The notes: generated from the sequence alone by a model not told the origin. A stretch of 64,000 nt of DNA from Oceanispirochaeta sp. M1 (GCF_003346715.1 NZ_QQPQ01000017.1:1-64000); one strand, 5' to 3'; positions 16,374 through 25,360 are shown, counted from the stretch's first letter. Numbers and translations: made by a program.

Positions 16374-17318
16374 TCAATTTCCTATGATCTGAGTGAATAC
16401 CTTTTTCAAGTAGGCTCTATGCTCTTTCATGCAGAAGAGAGTAAGAATTGTTTCCTTGAGCAATCCTGAATCTTCAGGATAAATGGAATCCTCTGAAAGT
16501 ATCTCCCCGTCAAACTGAATACTCTTCCAGCTGCTTTCTTGGGGAATCAGAGCCTTAAGTCTGATGATTTTCTCACTGTTTTCTGATATCAGAGATTTCA
16601 GCACTTCCGAATTTTCTTTAAGGGCTCCCTGAAATGAGAGCTGCTCAATTCCATCTTTACCCGTATCTATCATTTTCGCCTGTAAAAGAAAGGGCATCAT
16701 GCCCCTGGGGAGATCCTCTTCTCTTTTATCCTGAGCTTCCGGTCTGGTCCATGTTCCGTTTCTGGATTCCGAGAATCCGGAAATTCCCGGATAATGACGC
16801 TGCAGTTTTTCTCTGATTTCTTTCAGAAGATCAGAAGCATGAATGTCCGCTTTTGTAATCAGCACATAGGGCTTTCCTTCAAACTGCCTGGAGTAGGCGG
16901 GAAGATAATCATGGAAGCGTTTGAACTGAATTGCATCCGTACAGACCAGTACTTCATCCACCAGGAGTTTGTCGGCACTGAAGTTGGTGCTGATACTTTT
17001 TTTCATCTCCCAGGGAACGGCCAGGCCGGTGGCTTCAATATAGATATGATCCGGTTTTTCATCGTTTACTATGGTGAGAAGATTCTGGAGCAGTTTCTCC
17101 TTGAGACTGCAGCAGATACAGCCGCCTTTAATCTCCTTCTTGGAATAATCTCCCTTTTCAATAAGAAGGGCATCGATATTAACATCTCCGAAATCATTTA
17201 TCAGAATTGCTGTTCTCTGCCCTTCTGGTAAATCCCTGATTATATTGTTGAGGATTGTTGTTTTCCCACTTCCAAGGAAACCGCCGATGATTGTAATTTT
17301 GATTGGATTCTCTGACAT
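16374..17318 (-). CDS. CobW/COG0523-type GTPase (metal chaperone family)
   Basis: The 314-residue G3E GTPase has Walker A GGFLGSGKTT (residues 12-21), the metal-binding CICC motif in GGCICCSL (67-70), the ATGLAVP switch region and the LITKAD guanine motif. COG0523 proteins deliver or load metal ions or cofactors; substrates differ widely. It converges on the AOR/MoaD operon with 27 bp between stops, which makes a role in metal or cofactor supply to that enzyme possible but unproven. The usual His-rich C-terminal domain is not evident. Confidence 0.85.
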   Translation of the reverse strand: MSENPIKITIIGGFLGSGKTTILNNIIRDLPEGQRTAILINDFGDVNIDALLIEKGDYSKKEIKGGCICCSLKEKLLQNLLTIVNDEKPDHIYIEATGLAVPWEMKKSISTNFSADKLLVDEVLVCTDAIQFKRFHDYLPAYSRQFEGKPYVLITKADIHASDLLKEIREKLQRHYPGISGFSESRNGTWTRPEAQDKREEDLPRGMMPFLLQAKMIDTGKDGIEQLSFQGALKENSEVLKSLISENSEKIIRLKALIPQESSWKSIQFDGEILSEDSIYPEDSGLLKETILTLFCMKEHRAYLKKVFTQIIGN

Positions 17319-17394
17319 GATCTGATTGTAACGATTTTAATCGAGCAAATCCATGGTAATAACATATGTAAAAAAATAAATAATAAAGTTACAA

Positions 17395-17422
17395 TTGACA
17401 TGCAAGTGAATTAATGTAGAAT
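17395..17422 (+). promoter_or_regulatory. Promoter of the dehydrogenase-complex operon
   Basis: TTGACA (17395-17400) and TAGAAT (17417-17422) are spaced by 16 bp. The -10 box ends only 7 nt before the ATG at 17430, so transcription would begin at or next to the start codon. Confidence 0.6.
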
Positions 17423-17429
17423 AATATGT

Positions 17430-18428
17430 ATGAAGAATACAAAAGGCATTACATCTCACGCAAAAAGCGTGAAGATTACAAAAGAAAAGTATCTGGACAT
17501 GTATCTTAAAATGGTTCAGACCCGAAAATTTGAAGAAAAAGCTGCCCGTCTTTTTGTCGAGGGCAAGGTTCATGGAACAGCTCACTTCTGTATTGGTGAA
17601 GAAGCTACCGGGATCGGCGTGTGCTCTGCTCTCGAAAATGAAGACTATATCTTGCAGACCCACCGTGGTCATAATCAGGGAATCGGTAAGAATATGGACA
17701 TCAACAAAATGATGGCTGAGTTCCTGGGTAAAGAAACCGGATATTGTAAAGGCAAGGGCGGTTGTATGCATATTGCCGATTTTTCAGTTGGCAGTCTGGG
17801 GGCAAACGGTATTGTGGGGGGAGGAATTCCACTCGCTGTAGGTGCCGGTCTGAGTCAGAAATATTTAAAGAAAGATAATATTACCGTCGGATTTTTTGGA
17901 GACGGAGCCAGCAATGAAGGTACTTTTCATGAGGCTCTGAACCTGGCATCAGTCTGGAAACTTCCAGTCTTATTTGTTTGCACCAATAACTATTATGGTA
18001 TGTCTACTCATGTAAGTAAATCCATGAATATCGATGATATTTCGGTTCGTGCCTCTTCTTATGGAATCAAAGGACTGGCCCTGGATGGAAATGATGTGGT
18101 CAATATATATAAAGAAACTCTCAAAGCAAAAGAATATGTTAAAGAAAACGGCCCCATGCTGATGGTATTGAATACATATCGCTGGTTTGGTCACTCCAAG
18201 AGTGATCCCCAGGCATACAGAAGCAAAGAAGAAGTTAAAGAGTGGAAGGAAAAGTGTCCCATTAAGCGGTACAGTGAATTTCTTATAAAAGAAGGTCTTG
18301 CCTCTAAGGATGATCTGGAGGCTCTGGATAAGCAGGCAGAGCAGGATATAATAAATGCTGTTGAATTTGCAGAGAACAGTCCTGAACCTAAAATTGAAAA
18401 CATCTTTGATGATGTATATGCCGACTGA
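17430..18428 (+). CDS. 2-oxoacid/acetoin dehydrogenase E1 alpha subunit
   Basis: The 332-residue protein is a thiamine-diphosphate E1 alpha. [15 protein letters not shown] opens the conserved fold, [19 protein letters not shown] and [14 protein letters not shown] follow, and the TPP/magnesium motif is [17 protein letters not shown] with NNYYGMST. The GHNQ and KGKGG motifs are shared by acetoin dehydrogenases and some pyruvate dehydrogenases, so the substrate is unsettled. No SD precedes the ATG and the -10 box is 7 nt away, pointing to a leaderless message. An alternative GTG at 17469 also lacks an SD. E1 beta, E2 and E3 genes follow. Confidence 0.9.
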   Translation: MKNTKGITSHAKSVKITKEKYLDMYLKMVQTRKFEEKAARLFVEGKVHGTAHFCIGEEATGIGVCSALENEDYILQTHRGHNQGIGKNMDINKMMAEFLGKETGYCKGKGGCMHIADFSVGSLGANGIVGGGIPLAVGAGLSQKYLKKDNITVGFFGDGASNEGTFHEALNLASVWKLPVLFVCTNNYYGMSTHVSKSMNIDDISVRASSYGIKGLALDGNDVVNIYKETLKAKEYVKENGPMLMVLNTYRWFGHSKSDPQAYRSKEEVKEWKEKCPIKRYSEFLIKEGLASKDDLEALDKQAEQDIINAVEFAENSPEPKIENIFDDVYAD

Positions 18429-18450
18429 ACCGGAGATACAGGAGAATACA

Positions 18451-19431
18451 ATGCGCGAAATAACATATGCAGATGCTATCAGAGAAGCCATGAGCGAAGA
18501 GATGCGTCGTGATGAAAATATAATTTTTATGGGTGAAGACATCGGATTATACGGGGGAGCCTTCGGTGTCTCCCGCGGGATGTTTGAAGAGTTTGGTGAA
18601 GAGCGTGTATTGGATACACCAATCACCGAAATGGCAATTACGGGAGCCGCTGCCGGGGCTGCCATGACCGGCCTCAGGCCTATTGCAGAGCTGATGTTCA
18701 GTGATTTTATGACACTGGCCATGGATCAGCTTGTAAACCAGGCGGCAAAAACCCGGTTTCAGTTTGGTGGACAGGCGTCTGTTCCCATGGTTCTCAGGGC
18801 CCCCGGTGGTTCTGGTACAGGTGCAGCAGAGCAGCACTCTCAAAGTCTGGAAGCCTGGGTCTGTCATGCCCCGGGTCTGAAAGTTGTTATACCCTCCACC
18901 CCCTATGATGCCAAAGGGCTCCTGAAAACAGCCATCAGGGACAACAATCCCGTTGTGTTTATTGAACAGAAACTTTTATACAGAACCAAGGGTGAAGTCC
19001 CTGAAATCGAGGATGACTACACAATTCCTCTTGGTGTGGCAGATATTAAACGGGAAGGTAAAGACCTGACCATTATCACCTATGGCCGCATGGTCCAGCG
19101 TAGTCTGGAAGTTGCTGATAAATACGCTGAAAAGGGTATTGAAATCGAAGTCATTGATATCAGAAGCCTTGTACCTTTGGATAAAGATTGTCTTATTCAG
19201 TCTGCCAAGAAGACTGGAAAGGTTGTCATTGTTCATGAAGCCTGCCAGACAGGTGGATTTGGCGGGGAGCTTTCAAGTGTTATTGTTGACAGTGATGCTT
19301 TTTTCTATCTGGATGCTCCGGTAAAAAGAGTCGGAGGACTGGATGTTCCCATTCCTTATAATCCGAACCTGGAAGCTCTGGTTGTACCCACAATAGACAG
19401 CATTTCTGCTGCCATTGACGAAATCCTTTAG
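18451..19431 (+). CDS. 2-oxoacid/acetoin dehydrogenase E1 beta subunit
   Basis: The 326-residue transketolase-like subunit begins [20 protein letters not shown] and carries [17 protein letters not shown], the TPP-related glutamate in [20 protein letters not shown], and [20 protein letters not shown] lies 6 nt before the ATG at 18451; the longer in-frame opening at 18355 runs inside the E1 alpha gene and has no ribosome site. It pairs with E1 alpha to decarboxylate the substrate and acylate the E2 lipoyl group. Confidence 0.93.
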   Translation: MREITYADAIREAMSEEMRRDENIIFMGEDIGLYGGAFGVSRGMFEEFGEERVLDTPITEMAITGAAAGAAMTGLRPIAELMFSDFMTLAMDQLVNQAAKTRFQFGGQASVPMVLRAPGGSGTGAAEQHSQSLEAWVCHAPGLKVVIPSTPYDAKGLLKTAIRDNNPVVFIEQKLLYRTKGEVPEIEDDYTIPLGVADIKREGKDLTIITYGRMVQRSLEVADKYAEKGIEIEVIDIRSLVPLDKDCLIQSAKKTGKVVIVHEACQTGGFGGELSSVIVDSDAFFYLDAPVKRVGGLDVPIPYNPNLEALVVPTIDSISAAIDEIL

Positions 19432-19439
19432 GAGGCATT

Positions 19440-20765
19440 ATGGCTGAATCAATAATAATGCCCAAAACGGGTATGGCTATGGAAGAAGGAGTCATTGTTG
19501 AATGGCTCGTGAAAGAAGGGGATGTTGTTTCAACAGGCGACCCCGTTGTTGAGATTGAAACCGATAAGAGTTCCATGGAAGTGGAATCGGATTATGATGG
19601 AACTATCCTGAAAATCCTTTATGAAAACGGAGAGACAGTTCCCGTTGTTCAGACCATCGCCTGGATAGGGAAACCGGGAGAGAAGATTCCAGAGTCTTCC
19701 TCTGAAGGTTTTGGTGAACTTCAGGACATCAGCAAACCAGGGCTCCCGGACCTTGAGGCAAAACCTGCAGAGACTGAGATTCCCAATGAGTCATCCAATG
19801 TTTCTGATGGTAAAGTCAAAGCAACTCCTGCGGCCAGGCGAGCGGCCGCTGAAAGAGCATTGCCCCTTGAATCAATATCACCCAGTGGCCGGTCCGGGGA
19901 AATCCGGGAAGCCGATGTCCTCTCCTTTAAACAGGTGAATACAACAGCTCTGGCCGGACGTGTGGCTCTGGATCAGGGTCTAGATCTGTCAGGTATACAG
20001 GGTAGTGGACATGATGGAAAAATTTTCAGCTCTGATCTGAATTCAAATGTTTCTCAGGAACTGCAAGGCCCAGGTATGGCTGAGGATCAGAGAGTTCCTT
20101 TGACCAATATTCAGAAAATAACAGGAAGACGGCTGCTTCAGAGTCATACTGAAATACCTGTTGTAACCAGTCATATACAAGCTGACGTAAGCGAAATGCT
20201 GAAGATTAGAAAACAGATCAATAAGGCTCTCAATGGTGAAGTCAAAATCACTATCAATGACTTTGTATTGAAGGCCTGTGCTCTTGCTCTTGAGGAAAAT
20301 CCCCGGGTTAACGCTGTTCTTGATGGTACAGACCTTATCTATAAAGGGAATATAAATCTCAGTATGGCTGTGGCAACAGGAAAAGGTCTTCTGGTTCCTG
20401 TCATTCAGAATGCAAACAGGCTTTCTTTAAAACAACTTTCTTCTGTCGCTGCCGACCTGGCAAAGCGTGGAAGAGAGGGCAAGATCAAATCAGAGGAAAT
20501 GGAAGGGGGAACCTTTACCATAAGTAATATCGGTACCTTCGGGATAAGCGGTTTTACACCCATTATTAATCAGCCACAGGCTGCCATACTGGGTGTCTGT
20601 GCTATAGATGAAAAACTGAAATTAGTGGATGGAGCAGTCTGTGTAAGTAATATTATGGGACTCAGCCTTACTTTTGACCACAGAATTTTAGATGGTGCCG
20701 AGTCTTCTATCTTCCTCAGCCGAATACGGGAATTACTTGAAACCCCACTGGCTTTGATGGTTTAA
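19440..20765 (+). CDS. Dihydrolipoamide acyltransferase (E2) with two subunit-binding domains
   Basis: The 441-residue E2 has one lipoyl domain (lipoyl lysine in ETDKSSMEVES, Lys43). Two consecutive segments each look like a peripheral subunit-binding domain: ATPAARRAAAERALPLES to GEIREADV (about 123-160) and LAGRVALDQGLDLSGI to GHDGKIFSSDL (about 167-200). The catalytic domain ends with the HxxxDG active site FDHRILDG. It transfers the acyl group to CoA. A single binding domain is usual, so the second is notable. It is 8 bp downstream of E1 beta. Confidence 0.9.
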   Translation: MAESIIMPKTGMAMEEGVIVEWLVKEGDVVSTGDPVVEIETDKSSMEVESDYDGTILKILYENGETVPVVQTIAWIGKPGEKIPESSSEGFGELQDISKPGLPDLEAKPAETEIPNESSNVSDGKVKATPAARRAAAERALPLESISPSGRSGEIREADVLSFKQVNTTALAGRVALDQGLDLSGIQGSGHDGKIFSSDLNSNVSQELQGPGMAEDQRVPLTNIQKITGRRLLQSHTEIPVVTSHIQADVSEMLKIRKQINKALNGEVKITINDFVLKACALALEENPRVNAVLDGTDLIYKGNINLSMAVATGKGLLVPVIQNANRLSLKQLSSVAADLAKRGREGKIKSEEMEGGTFTISNIGTFGISGFTPIINQPQAAILGVCAIDEKLKLVDGAVCVSNIMGLSLTFDHRILDGAESSIFLSRIRELLETPLALMV

Positions 20766-20780
20766 GGAGAGATAGAAATT

Positions 20781-22187
20781 ATGTCTGATACAAAGAAACA
20801 ACAGAATAACGGCTCATATGGTCTCATCGTTATAGGAGGAGGTCCTGCCGGGTATGTGGCGGCAATAAAAGCTGCTCAGCTTGGTGCTAAGGTTGCTCTT
20901 GTTGAGCAGGATACCCTGGGGGGAACCTGTTTAAACCGGGGTTGTATTCCTACAAAGGCCTACCTGAAAAATGCTGAAATAATTGAAGAGATCAAACATG
21001 CCGCTTCCCGTGGGATAAGGCTGATAAATACGGAATTTCAGGTCGATATGCCTGCTACTCTGAAGATGAAAGACAAGGTAGTGAAAAAGCTGACCGGTGG
21101 AGTCGGGCGTCTGTTAAAAGCCAATGGTGTGGATGTCTTTTATGGAAAGGGCATCATTGAATCTGAAAACACAGTGTCCATCGATGGAGCAGATCAGATT
21201 AAGGGTGATAAGATCCTGATTGCTGGCGGATCAAAAGTTGCCCGAATTCCAATACCGGGTATTGATACTCCAAGAGTCTTCAGCAGTGATGAAATATTGT
21301 CTATTGATAAACTGCCTGCCAGTATGACTGTCATCGGCGGGGGAGTTATCGGGGTCGAAATGGCTTTGATTTTCCTCTCATTCGGTGTCAAAATAAACAT
21401 CGTTGAAATGGAAGACAGGCTGCTGCCATTTATGGATACTTCTATCTCTGTTTTTATTGAGAAGCTGTTGATAAAAAAGGGTGCCGGAATATATAAGGGT
21501 GTACGCCTTGAAAAAATTGAAGAAAAAGGTCCCGGACTGGCTTTCTCTCTCTCATCGGGTGAAACTCTGGAAGCTGAGAAGGCTCTCCTTTCAATAGGAC
21601 GGGTACCGGACCTTTCTGTTCTGGGTGAAATTTCTATCAAGACTGAACGTGGACGCATACTTGTCAATGAATATCAGGAGACCAATATTTCCGGTATCTA
21701 TGCAGCAGGAGATGTGACCGGCCAGAAAATGCTGGCCCATGCCGCCTTCAAACTAGGTGAAGTGGCTGCCGAAAATGCTTTAGGAGCATTGAAAAAAGCA
21801 GACATGCGTTATGTACCATCTGTGGTCTATTCTCTGCCGGAAGTTGCTTCTGTCGGTCTTACCGAGGAACAGGCTGCTCTCAAGGGAGAGATTTCAACAG
21901 GTTACTTTCCCCTGGCCGGCAATGGAAAAGCTCTGGCTGTGGGAGAATCAGAAGGCTTCGTTAAAATTGTAACGGATACAAAATATGGAGAAGTACTCGG
22001 TGTCCACATGGCGGGACCCGGTGTTTCAGAGATCATCAATGAAGCGGCTGCTCTTATGGCTATGGAAGTGACAAGTCATGAGATTGCCGATATCATTCAT
22101 GGACACCCCTCAGTCGGGGAGGCTTTTATGGAGGCGGCAGCAGATAGTCTGGGGAGATGTCTCCATCTTCCTCCTTCTTTAAAATAA
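20781..22187 (+). CDS. lpdA: Dihydrolipoamide dehydrogenase (E3)
   Basis: The 468-residue flavoprotein has the FAD motif VIGGGPAGYVAAI, the redox disulfide in GGTCLNRGCIPTK, the NAD motif VIGGGVIGVEMA, the second FAD motif IYAAGDV and the C-terminal base pair in HGHPSVGEAF. It reoxidises the E2 lipoyl group with NAD+. It is 15 bp after E2 and closes the complex; AGGAGA serves as ribosome site. Confidence 0.95.
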   Translation: MSDTKKQQNNGSYGLIVIGGGPAGYVAAIKAAQLGAKVALVEQDTLGGTCLNRGCIPTKAYLKNAEIIEEIKHAASRGIRLINTEFQVDMPATLKMKDKVVKKLTGGVGRLLKANGVDVFYGKGIIESENTVSIDGADQIKGDKILIAGGSKVARIPIPGIDTPRVFSSDEILSIDKLPASMTVIGGGVIGVEMALIFLSFGVKINIVEMEDRLLPFMDTSISVFIEKLLIKKGAGIYKGVRLEKIEEKGPGLAFSLSSGETLEAEKALLSIGRVPDLSVLGEISIKTERGRILVNEYQETNISGIYAAGDVTGQKMLAHAAFKLGEVAAENALGALKKADMRYVPSVVYSLPEVASVGLTEEQAALKGEISTGYFPLAGNGKALAVGESEGFVKIVTDTKYGEVLGVHMAGPGVSEIINEAAALMAMEVTSHEIADIIHGHPSVGEAFMEAAADSLGRCLHLPPSLK

Positions 22188-22200
22188 TTACATATATCAG

Positions 22201-22237
22201 CAGACCGGTATTCGGAACCCAAGTGTCGACCGGTCTG
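22201..22237 (+). terminator. Hairpin after the E3 gene
   Basis: CAGACCGGT (22201-22209) pairs perfectly with ACCGGTCTG (22229-22237). There is no T run, so it may be a processing or attenuation hairpin, not a full terminator, before the SorC-type gene. Confidence 0.4.
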
Positions 22238-22305
22238 TATTGAACAGAACAGCGAATTGTTTTTGTTTGCTTACTATGGTAACGTGATAGTCTCAGGAGT
22301 TTTCT

Positions 22306-23253
22306 TTGATTCAGAAAGACCGGAATTTTTTAATTGAACTTGCCAAGAAATACTACAATGATGGACTCTCTCAAGAGGTAATAGCCCGGCATTTCAAAAT
22401 ATCCAGACCCAGTGTCTCCAATCTTCTGAAACAATGCCGTGAAGAGGGAATTGTCGAAATACGGATACAGGAAAGTGACAGTTCGCTGGTATCCGCCTTG
22501 TCGGAAAGACTCATAAAAGACTATGGCCTGAGAACCGCTGTTGTTGTCCATTCAGAAGATGATAAGGCAGCTACTCTTGCTGCCGCAGGAGCAGCCGCAG
22601 CAAGAGTTCTTCAGTCAAAGCTGAGGGATCGGCAGAGAGTCGGATTGGCCTGGGGCAGCAGTCTTTATCAGCTTGTTAAGGCTCTGGATGTGCAAAGTGT
22701 TGTTGATACTGAAGTTATTCAGATGACCGGAAGCCTGGGAATGGAAAATCTGTCATATGATGGATTCGAACTCTCCAGGAACCTTGCGAATAAAATTAAT
22801 GGCAGCTGCCGTCTGATTCAGGCACCGGTGATCGTTAAGAATCTCGAGCTGAAAAAACTCCTTCTTAAAGAATCTCCAATAGCCGAAACAATGGAACTGA
22901 TGGGTCAGATAGACATTGCTCTTGTAGGTTTGAGTCCGGATAATCCTGATTTCAGCTCAATGGTCAGGGAAGGTTTTCTTAATCTATCTGATGCAGTCAG
23001 GATTCAGGAAATGGGAGGCATCGGTCATATATGCGGCCTTCATTATGATAAAAACGGACAGCTTTTAGACATACCTGAAAATCAGAGAGTTATCGGTATT
23101 CCCTGGGATATGCTGCTGAAAGTGCCTGATGTCATAGGTATTGCCTGCGGTGCGGAAAAAGCAGAGGCCATTCTTGGTGCTGTCAAGGGCCGTCTGGTCA
23201 ACTCTATTGTCACTGATGAAAATGCAGCCTTGCGGATGCTTTCACAGGGCTGA
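22306..23253 (+). CDS. SorC/DeoR-type sugar-responsive regulator
   Basis: The 315-residue protein has an N-terminal HTH (LIELAKKYYNDGLSQEVIARHF, SRPSVSNLLKQCREEGIVEI) and the large C-terminal sugar-phosphate-binding domain of the SorC family (VGLAWGSSLYQLVKAL, EVIQMTGSLG, IGIACGAEKAEAILGAVKGRLVN, VTDENAA). It starts at TTG 22306 with AGGAG at 22295-22299. It follows the dehydrogenase-complex genes on the same strand and is the best candidate to regulate them. Confidence 0.88.
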   Translation: MIQKDRNFLIELAKKYYNDGLSQEVIARHFKISRPSVSNLLKQCREEGIVEIRIQESDSSLVSALSERLIKDYGLRTAVVVHSEDDKAATLAAAGAAAARVLQSKLRDRQRVGLAWGSSLYQLVKALDVQSVVDTEVIQMTGSLGMENLSYDGFELSRNLANKINGSCRLIQAPVIVKNLELKKLLLKESPIAETMELMGQIDIALVGLSPDNPDFSSMVREGFLNLSDAVRIQEMGGIGHICGLHYDKNGQLLDIPENQRVIGIPWDMLLKVPDVIGIACGAEKAEAILGAVKGRLVNSIVTDENAALRMLSQG

Positions 23254-23277
23254 TCTGTAGATCCTTCGGATATTTAA

Positions 23278-23562
23278 TTAGATTTTTACCTTTGGGTTTA
23301 TAATCTTAAAATCCGACTCAATTAACTTTTTCAATTCATCAAGTGCTTCCTTTTCATCCTCACCATCTGCTGATATAGATATGGTATCTCCCTGGGAAAC
23401 ATTGAGAAGAATGACCTTCAGTATTGCCTTGGCCTTTGCTGTTTTTTCTCCTTTTTTTACAATAATTTCAGATGAGAACAGTTTTGCAGTTCTCACAAAA
23501 ACATCTGCTGGTCTGGAATGCAGCCCTGTGTCATTTGTGATGGTTATATTCAATTCAGTCAT
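23278..23562 (-). CDS. HPr-like phosphocarrier with Ala at position 46
   Basis: The 94-residue protein has the HPr fold with the phosphorylated histidine in GLHSRPAD (His15). Position 46, the regulatory serine in Firmicutes HPr, is alanine here (AKAKAILKV), so it cannot be an HPr-kinase target at that site. It is the last gene of the PTS operon and should pass phosphate from the operon's Enzyme I to the IIA protein. The stop lies 24 bp from the convergent SorC gene. Confidence 0.88.
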   Translation of the reverse strand: MTELNITITNDTGLHSRPADVFVRTAKLFSSEIIVKKGEKTAKAKAILKVILLNVSQGDTISISADGEDEKEALDELKKLIESDFKIINPKVKI

Positions 23563-23563
23563 T

Positions 23564-23923
23564 TTATTTCCTACGTTTTAAGTGTTTAGTCAAATTTTTA
23601 AGAATATTTTCCCGGTTTGCCTTTTGGTAATACAAAGCTGACCTTGTGGAAATTATGGGGACTTTTATGGATTTCAGAAGGGTTTTCCAGAATTCAGGAT
23701 CTTCCATTTCCTCTAAATAATCCAAGGTTTCAAGAGTGAGATGGTCCTCGCCTCTATTCGTCAGAATACTTCTAATAATCCTTTTTTCATTTAAATGAGC
23801 CAATAAGAGGATTGCTCCATACAGAACAACAATCGTATTGAAAAGAAGCTGATAACTCATATAAAAATTGATCACTTTTTGTCCTAGAGCTCCGGACATC
23901 ATTAATGAAATCTCTGATATCAT
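23564..23923 (-). CDS. Small membrane protein in the PTS operon
   Basis: The 119-residue protein has one clear membrane span (about residues 20-45, LLFNTIVVLYGAILLLAHL) followed by a charged cytoplasmic part with an acidic stretch (DYLEEMEDPEFW) and a very basic end (KHLKRRK). The start at 23923 is preferred because AGGAG lies just upstream; an in-frame ATG at 23947 would overlap the DeoR gene. It is not a recognised PTS component. Sitting between DeoR and HPr genes by only 1-8 bp, it is clearly part of the operon. Confidence 0.65.
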   Translation of the reverse strand: MISEISLMMSGALGQKVINFYMSYQLLFNTIVVLYGAILLLAHLNEKRIIRSILTNRGEDHLTLETLDYLEEMEDPEFWKTLLKSIKVPIISTRSALYYQKANRENILKNLTKHLKRRK

Positions 23924-23931
23924 TTTATCTC

Positions 23932-24702
23932 CTACACAGTTATGCAATCAATATTAAGTTTTGTGAATGCGCCTTTATATTTTGCATCCAATTTACTGTC
24001 AGTAATAATTTTTGTTACACATTCAATTCCCTGAAGTCTGTTAAAATATATTTTTCCAAATTTAGTCGAATCGCCTATGAGTATGACTTCATCAGCTACT
24101 TCCATCATCTGTTTAATCATAGGAATCATTGAACTAGCCTGAAAATAGGTTAATCCATGTTCTATATCTATACCATCTGCAGAAATAAACAGTTTGTCAG
24201 CATACTTAATACTATCAAGTCCGCTCTGATTATATTCCATTTTAGTTGAGTAGTTTCCTTCCACTTCACCACCAATAATATAGGTATTGATATTGTCCAG
24301 TTCTGACAGTTCAAGAGCCAGAGAAAGTGAGTTCGTGACCACCCTGAAGTTGATATCTAGACCACTGATAATACGTCCAGTTAAGGTCGTAATGGCCCCG
24401 GGACCTAATATTACAGTATCCTGTTCATTTATCAGGGTCGAGCAGTACTCGGCTATCCTTATCTTTTCAACAATTGCATGACTCAGGTTTTCTTTTCTGA
24501 CTGACTCAGAGAAGTCCGTTCTCAAGATGATACCACCACCGATGGTCTGCACTACCTGCCCTGATTTTTCAAGCTCTTTAATATCCCTACGAATTGTTGC
24601 CGTTGAAACATTGTAATCAGCTGCAAGATTCTCAAGGTTTGTAGTGCCCTTCAGGCGGAGGTTGTTGATGATTCCATTAATCCTGTCTTTCTTATTTTTC
24701 AT
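23932..24702 (-). CDS. DeoR-family regulator of the PTS operon
   Basis: The 256-residue protein has the DeoR HTH (TNLENLAADYNVSTATIRRDIKELEKSG) with the following GGGI strand, and the DeoRC sensor domain with a sugar-phosphate site (ILGPGAITTL, VVTNSLSLALEL, ISADGID, LIGDSTKFGK). It is embedded in the operon between the Mth938-like and membrane-protein genes, so it is autoregulated if it binds the operon promoter at 29076-29104. Confidence 0.9.
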   Translation of the reverse strand: MKNKKDRINGIINNLRLKGTTNLENLAADYNVSTATIRRDIKELEKSGQVVQTIGGGIILRTDFSESVRKENLSHAIVEKIRIAEYCSTLINEQDTVILGPGAITTLTGRIISGLDINFRVVTNSLSLALELSELDNINTYIIGGEVEGNYSTKMEYNQSGLDSIKYADKLFISADGIDIEHGLTYFQASSMIPMIKQMMEVADEVILIGDSTKFGKIYFNRLQGIECVTKIITDSKLDAKYKGAFTKLNIDCITV

Positions 24703-24716
24703 CAGTTATTGAACTT

Positions 24717-25052
24717 TCAAATCAAATGAAAAAGACCCACAGTTTCCTTTTCCTTTACTTTGGAATTAAAGATTTCCATAGCCTCTTCAGATTTTTCGAT
24801 TATAAGCTCTATTCCCTTATTTTTAATCTCTTCCTGAGTCTCTATACTCATCGAAATTGGCAACATAAAACCGGTACCAAAAACAATAACCTCAGGATTA
24901 ACAGCCATGACACTTTCAAGATCACACATCTGTACGCTGTTTCTTTCTTTTATCCACCATTTAGTATCCATATTATCTTTAAAAACTATAGTATCAGACC
25001 TGGATACTTTTCCATTAAACAGTAGTTTACCCATAGAAATTGATTCAATCAT
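24717..25052 (-). CDS. Mth938-like domain protein in the PTS operon
   Basis: The 111-residue protein matches the Mth938/DUF498 small domain pattern: an opening FNGKV strand, DTKWWIKERNS, then PEVIVFGTGFMLPIS, a central KNKGIELIIEKSEEAMEIFNS and a final hydrophobic strand. The family is structurally known but its bacterial function is unclear; relatives include the mitochondrial NDUFAF3 assembly factor. Presence between IIB and DeoR genes of a PTS operon (3 bp from the IIB stop) is unusual and suggests a role tied to this uptake system. Confidence 0.7.
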   Translation of the reverse strand: MIESISMGKLLFNGKVSRSDTIVFKDNMDTKWWIKERNSVQMCDLESVMAVNPEVIVFGTGFMLPISMSIETQEEIKNKGIELIIEKSEEAMEIFNSKVKEKETVGLFHLI

Positions 25053-25055
25053 ATA

Positions 25056-25343
25056 CTATGCCTCCAAATATGATATGATTTTATTCATATCATTTTCAAT
25101 TCCTATACCTGTCAGGAAAGAAAGAGTTTGGATCACAGGGATATCACCCACGTCAAAAATCATAGTTGTTGTTACTATTAAATCCACATCATTCAGTTTT
25201 GACGATACTTCAGATGCCTTGCACTGATCAAATCGAACACCCGTAATTCCTTTTTCTTCAAGAATTTCCTCTATCTTTCTCAAAACAACAGTGGATGTTG
25301 CAATAGCAGTTCCACAGCATACAAGGATTTTTTTCCCAATCAT
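25056..25343 (-). CDS. PTS IIB component, galactitol type
   Basis: The 95-residue protein has the galactitol/lactose-type IIB phosphorylation loop with CGTAIATST (active Cys10) at the end of the first strand. It takes phosphate from IIA and hands it to the sugar bound by the IIC permease. It lies between Enzyme I and the Mth938-like gene, with SD GGAG ahead of the ATG. Confidence 0.9.
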   Translation of the reverse strand: MIGKKILVCCGTAIATSTVVLRKIEEILEEKGITGVRFDQCKASEVSSKLNDVDLIVTTTMIFDVGDIPVIQTLSFLTGIGIENDMNKIISYLEA

Positions 25344-25360
25344 TTTAAATCTCCTTTTTT

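Noticed and set aside
17430-22187. Firm naming of the complex as acetoin dehydrogenase (acoABCL).
   Set aside because: Motifs are shared with pyruvate dehydrogenases, and neither an AcoR activator nor acetoin-specific genes are present.
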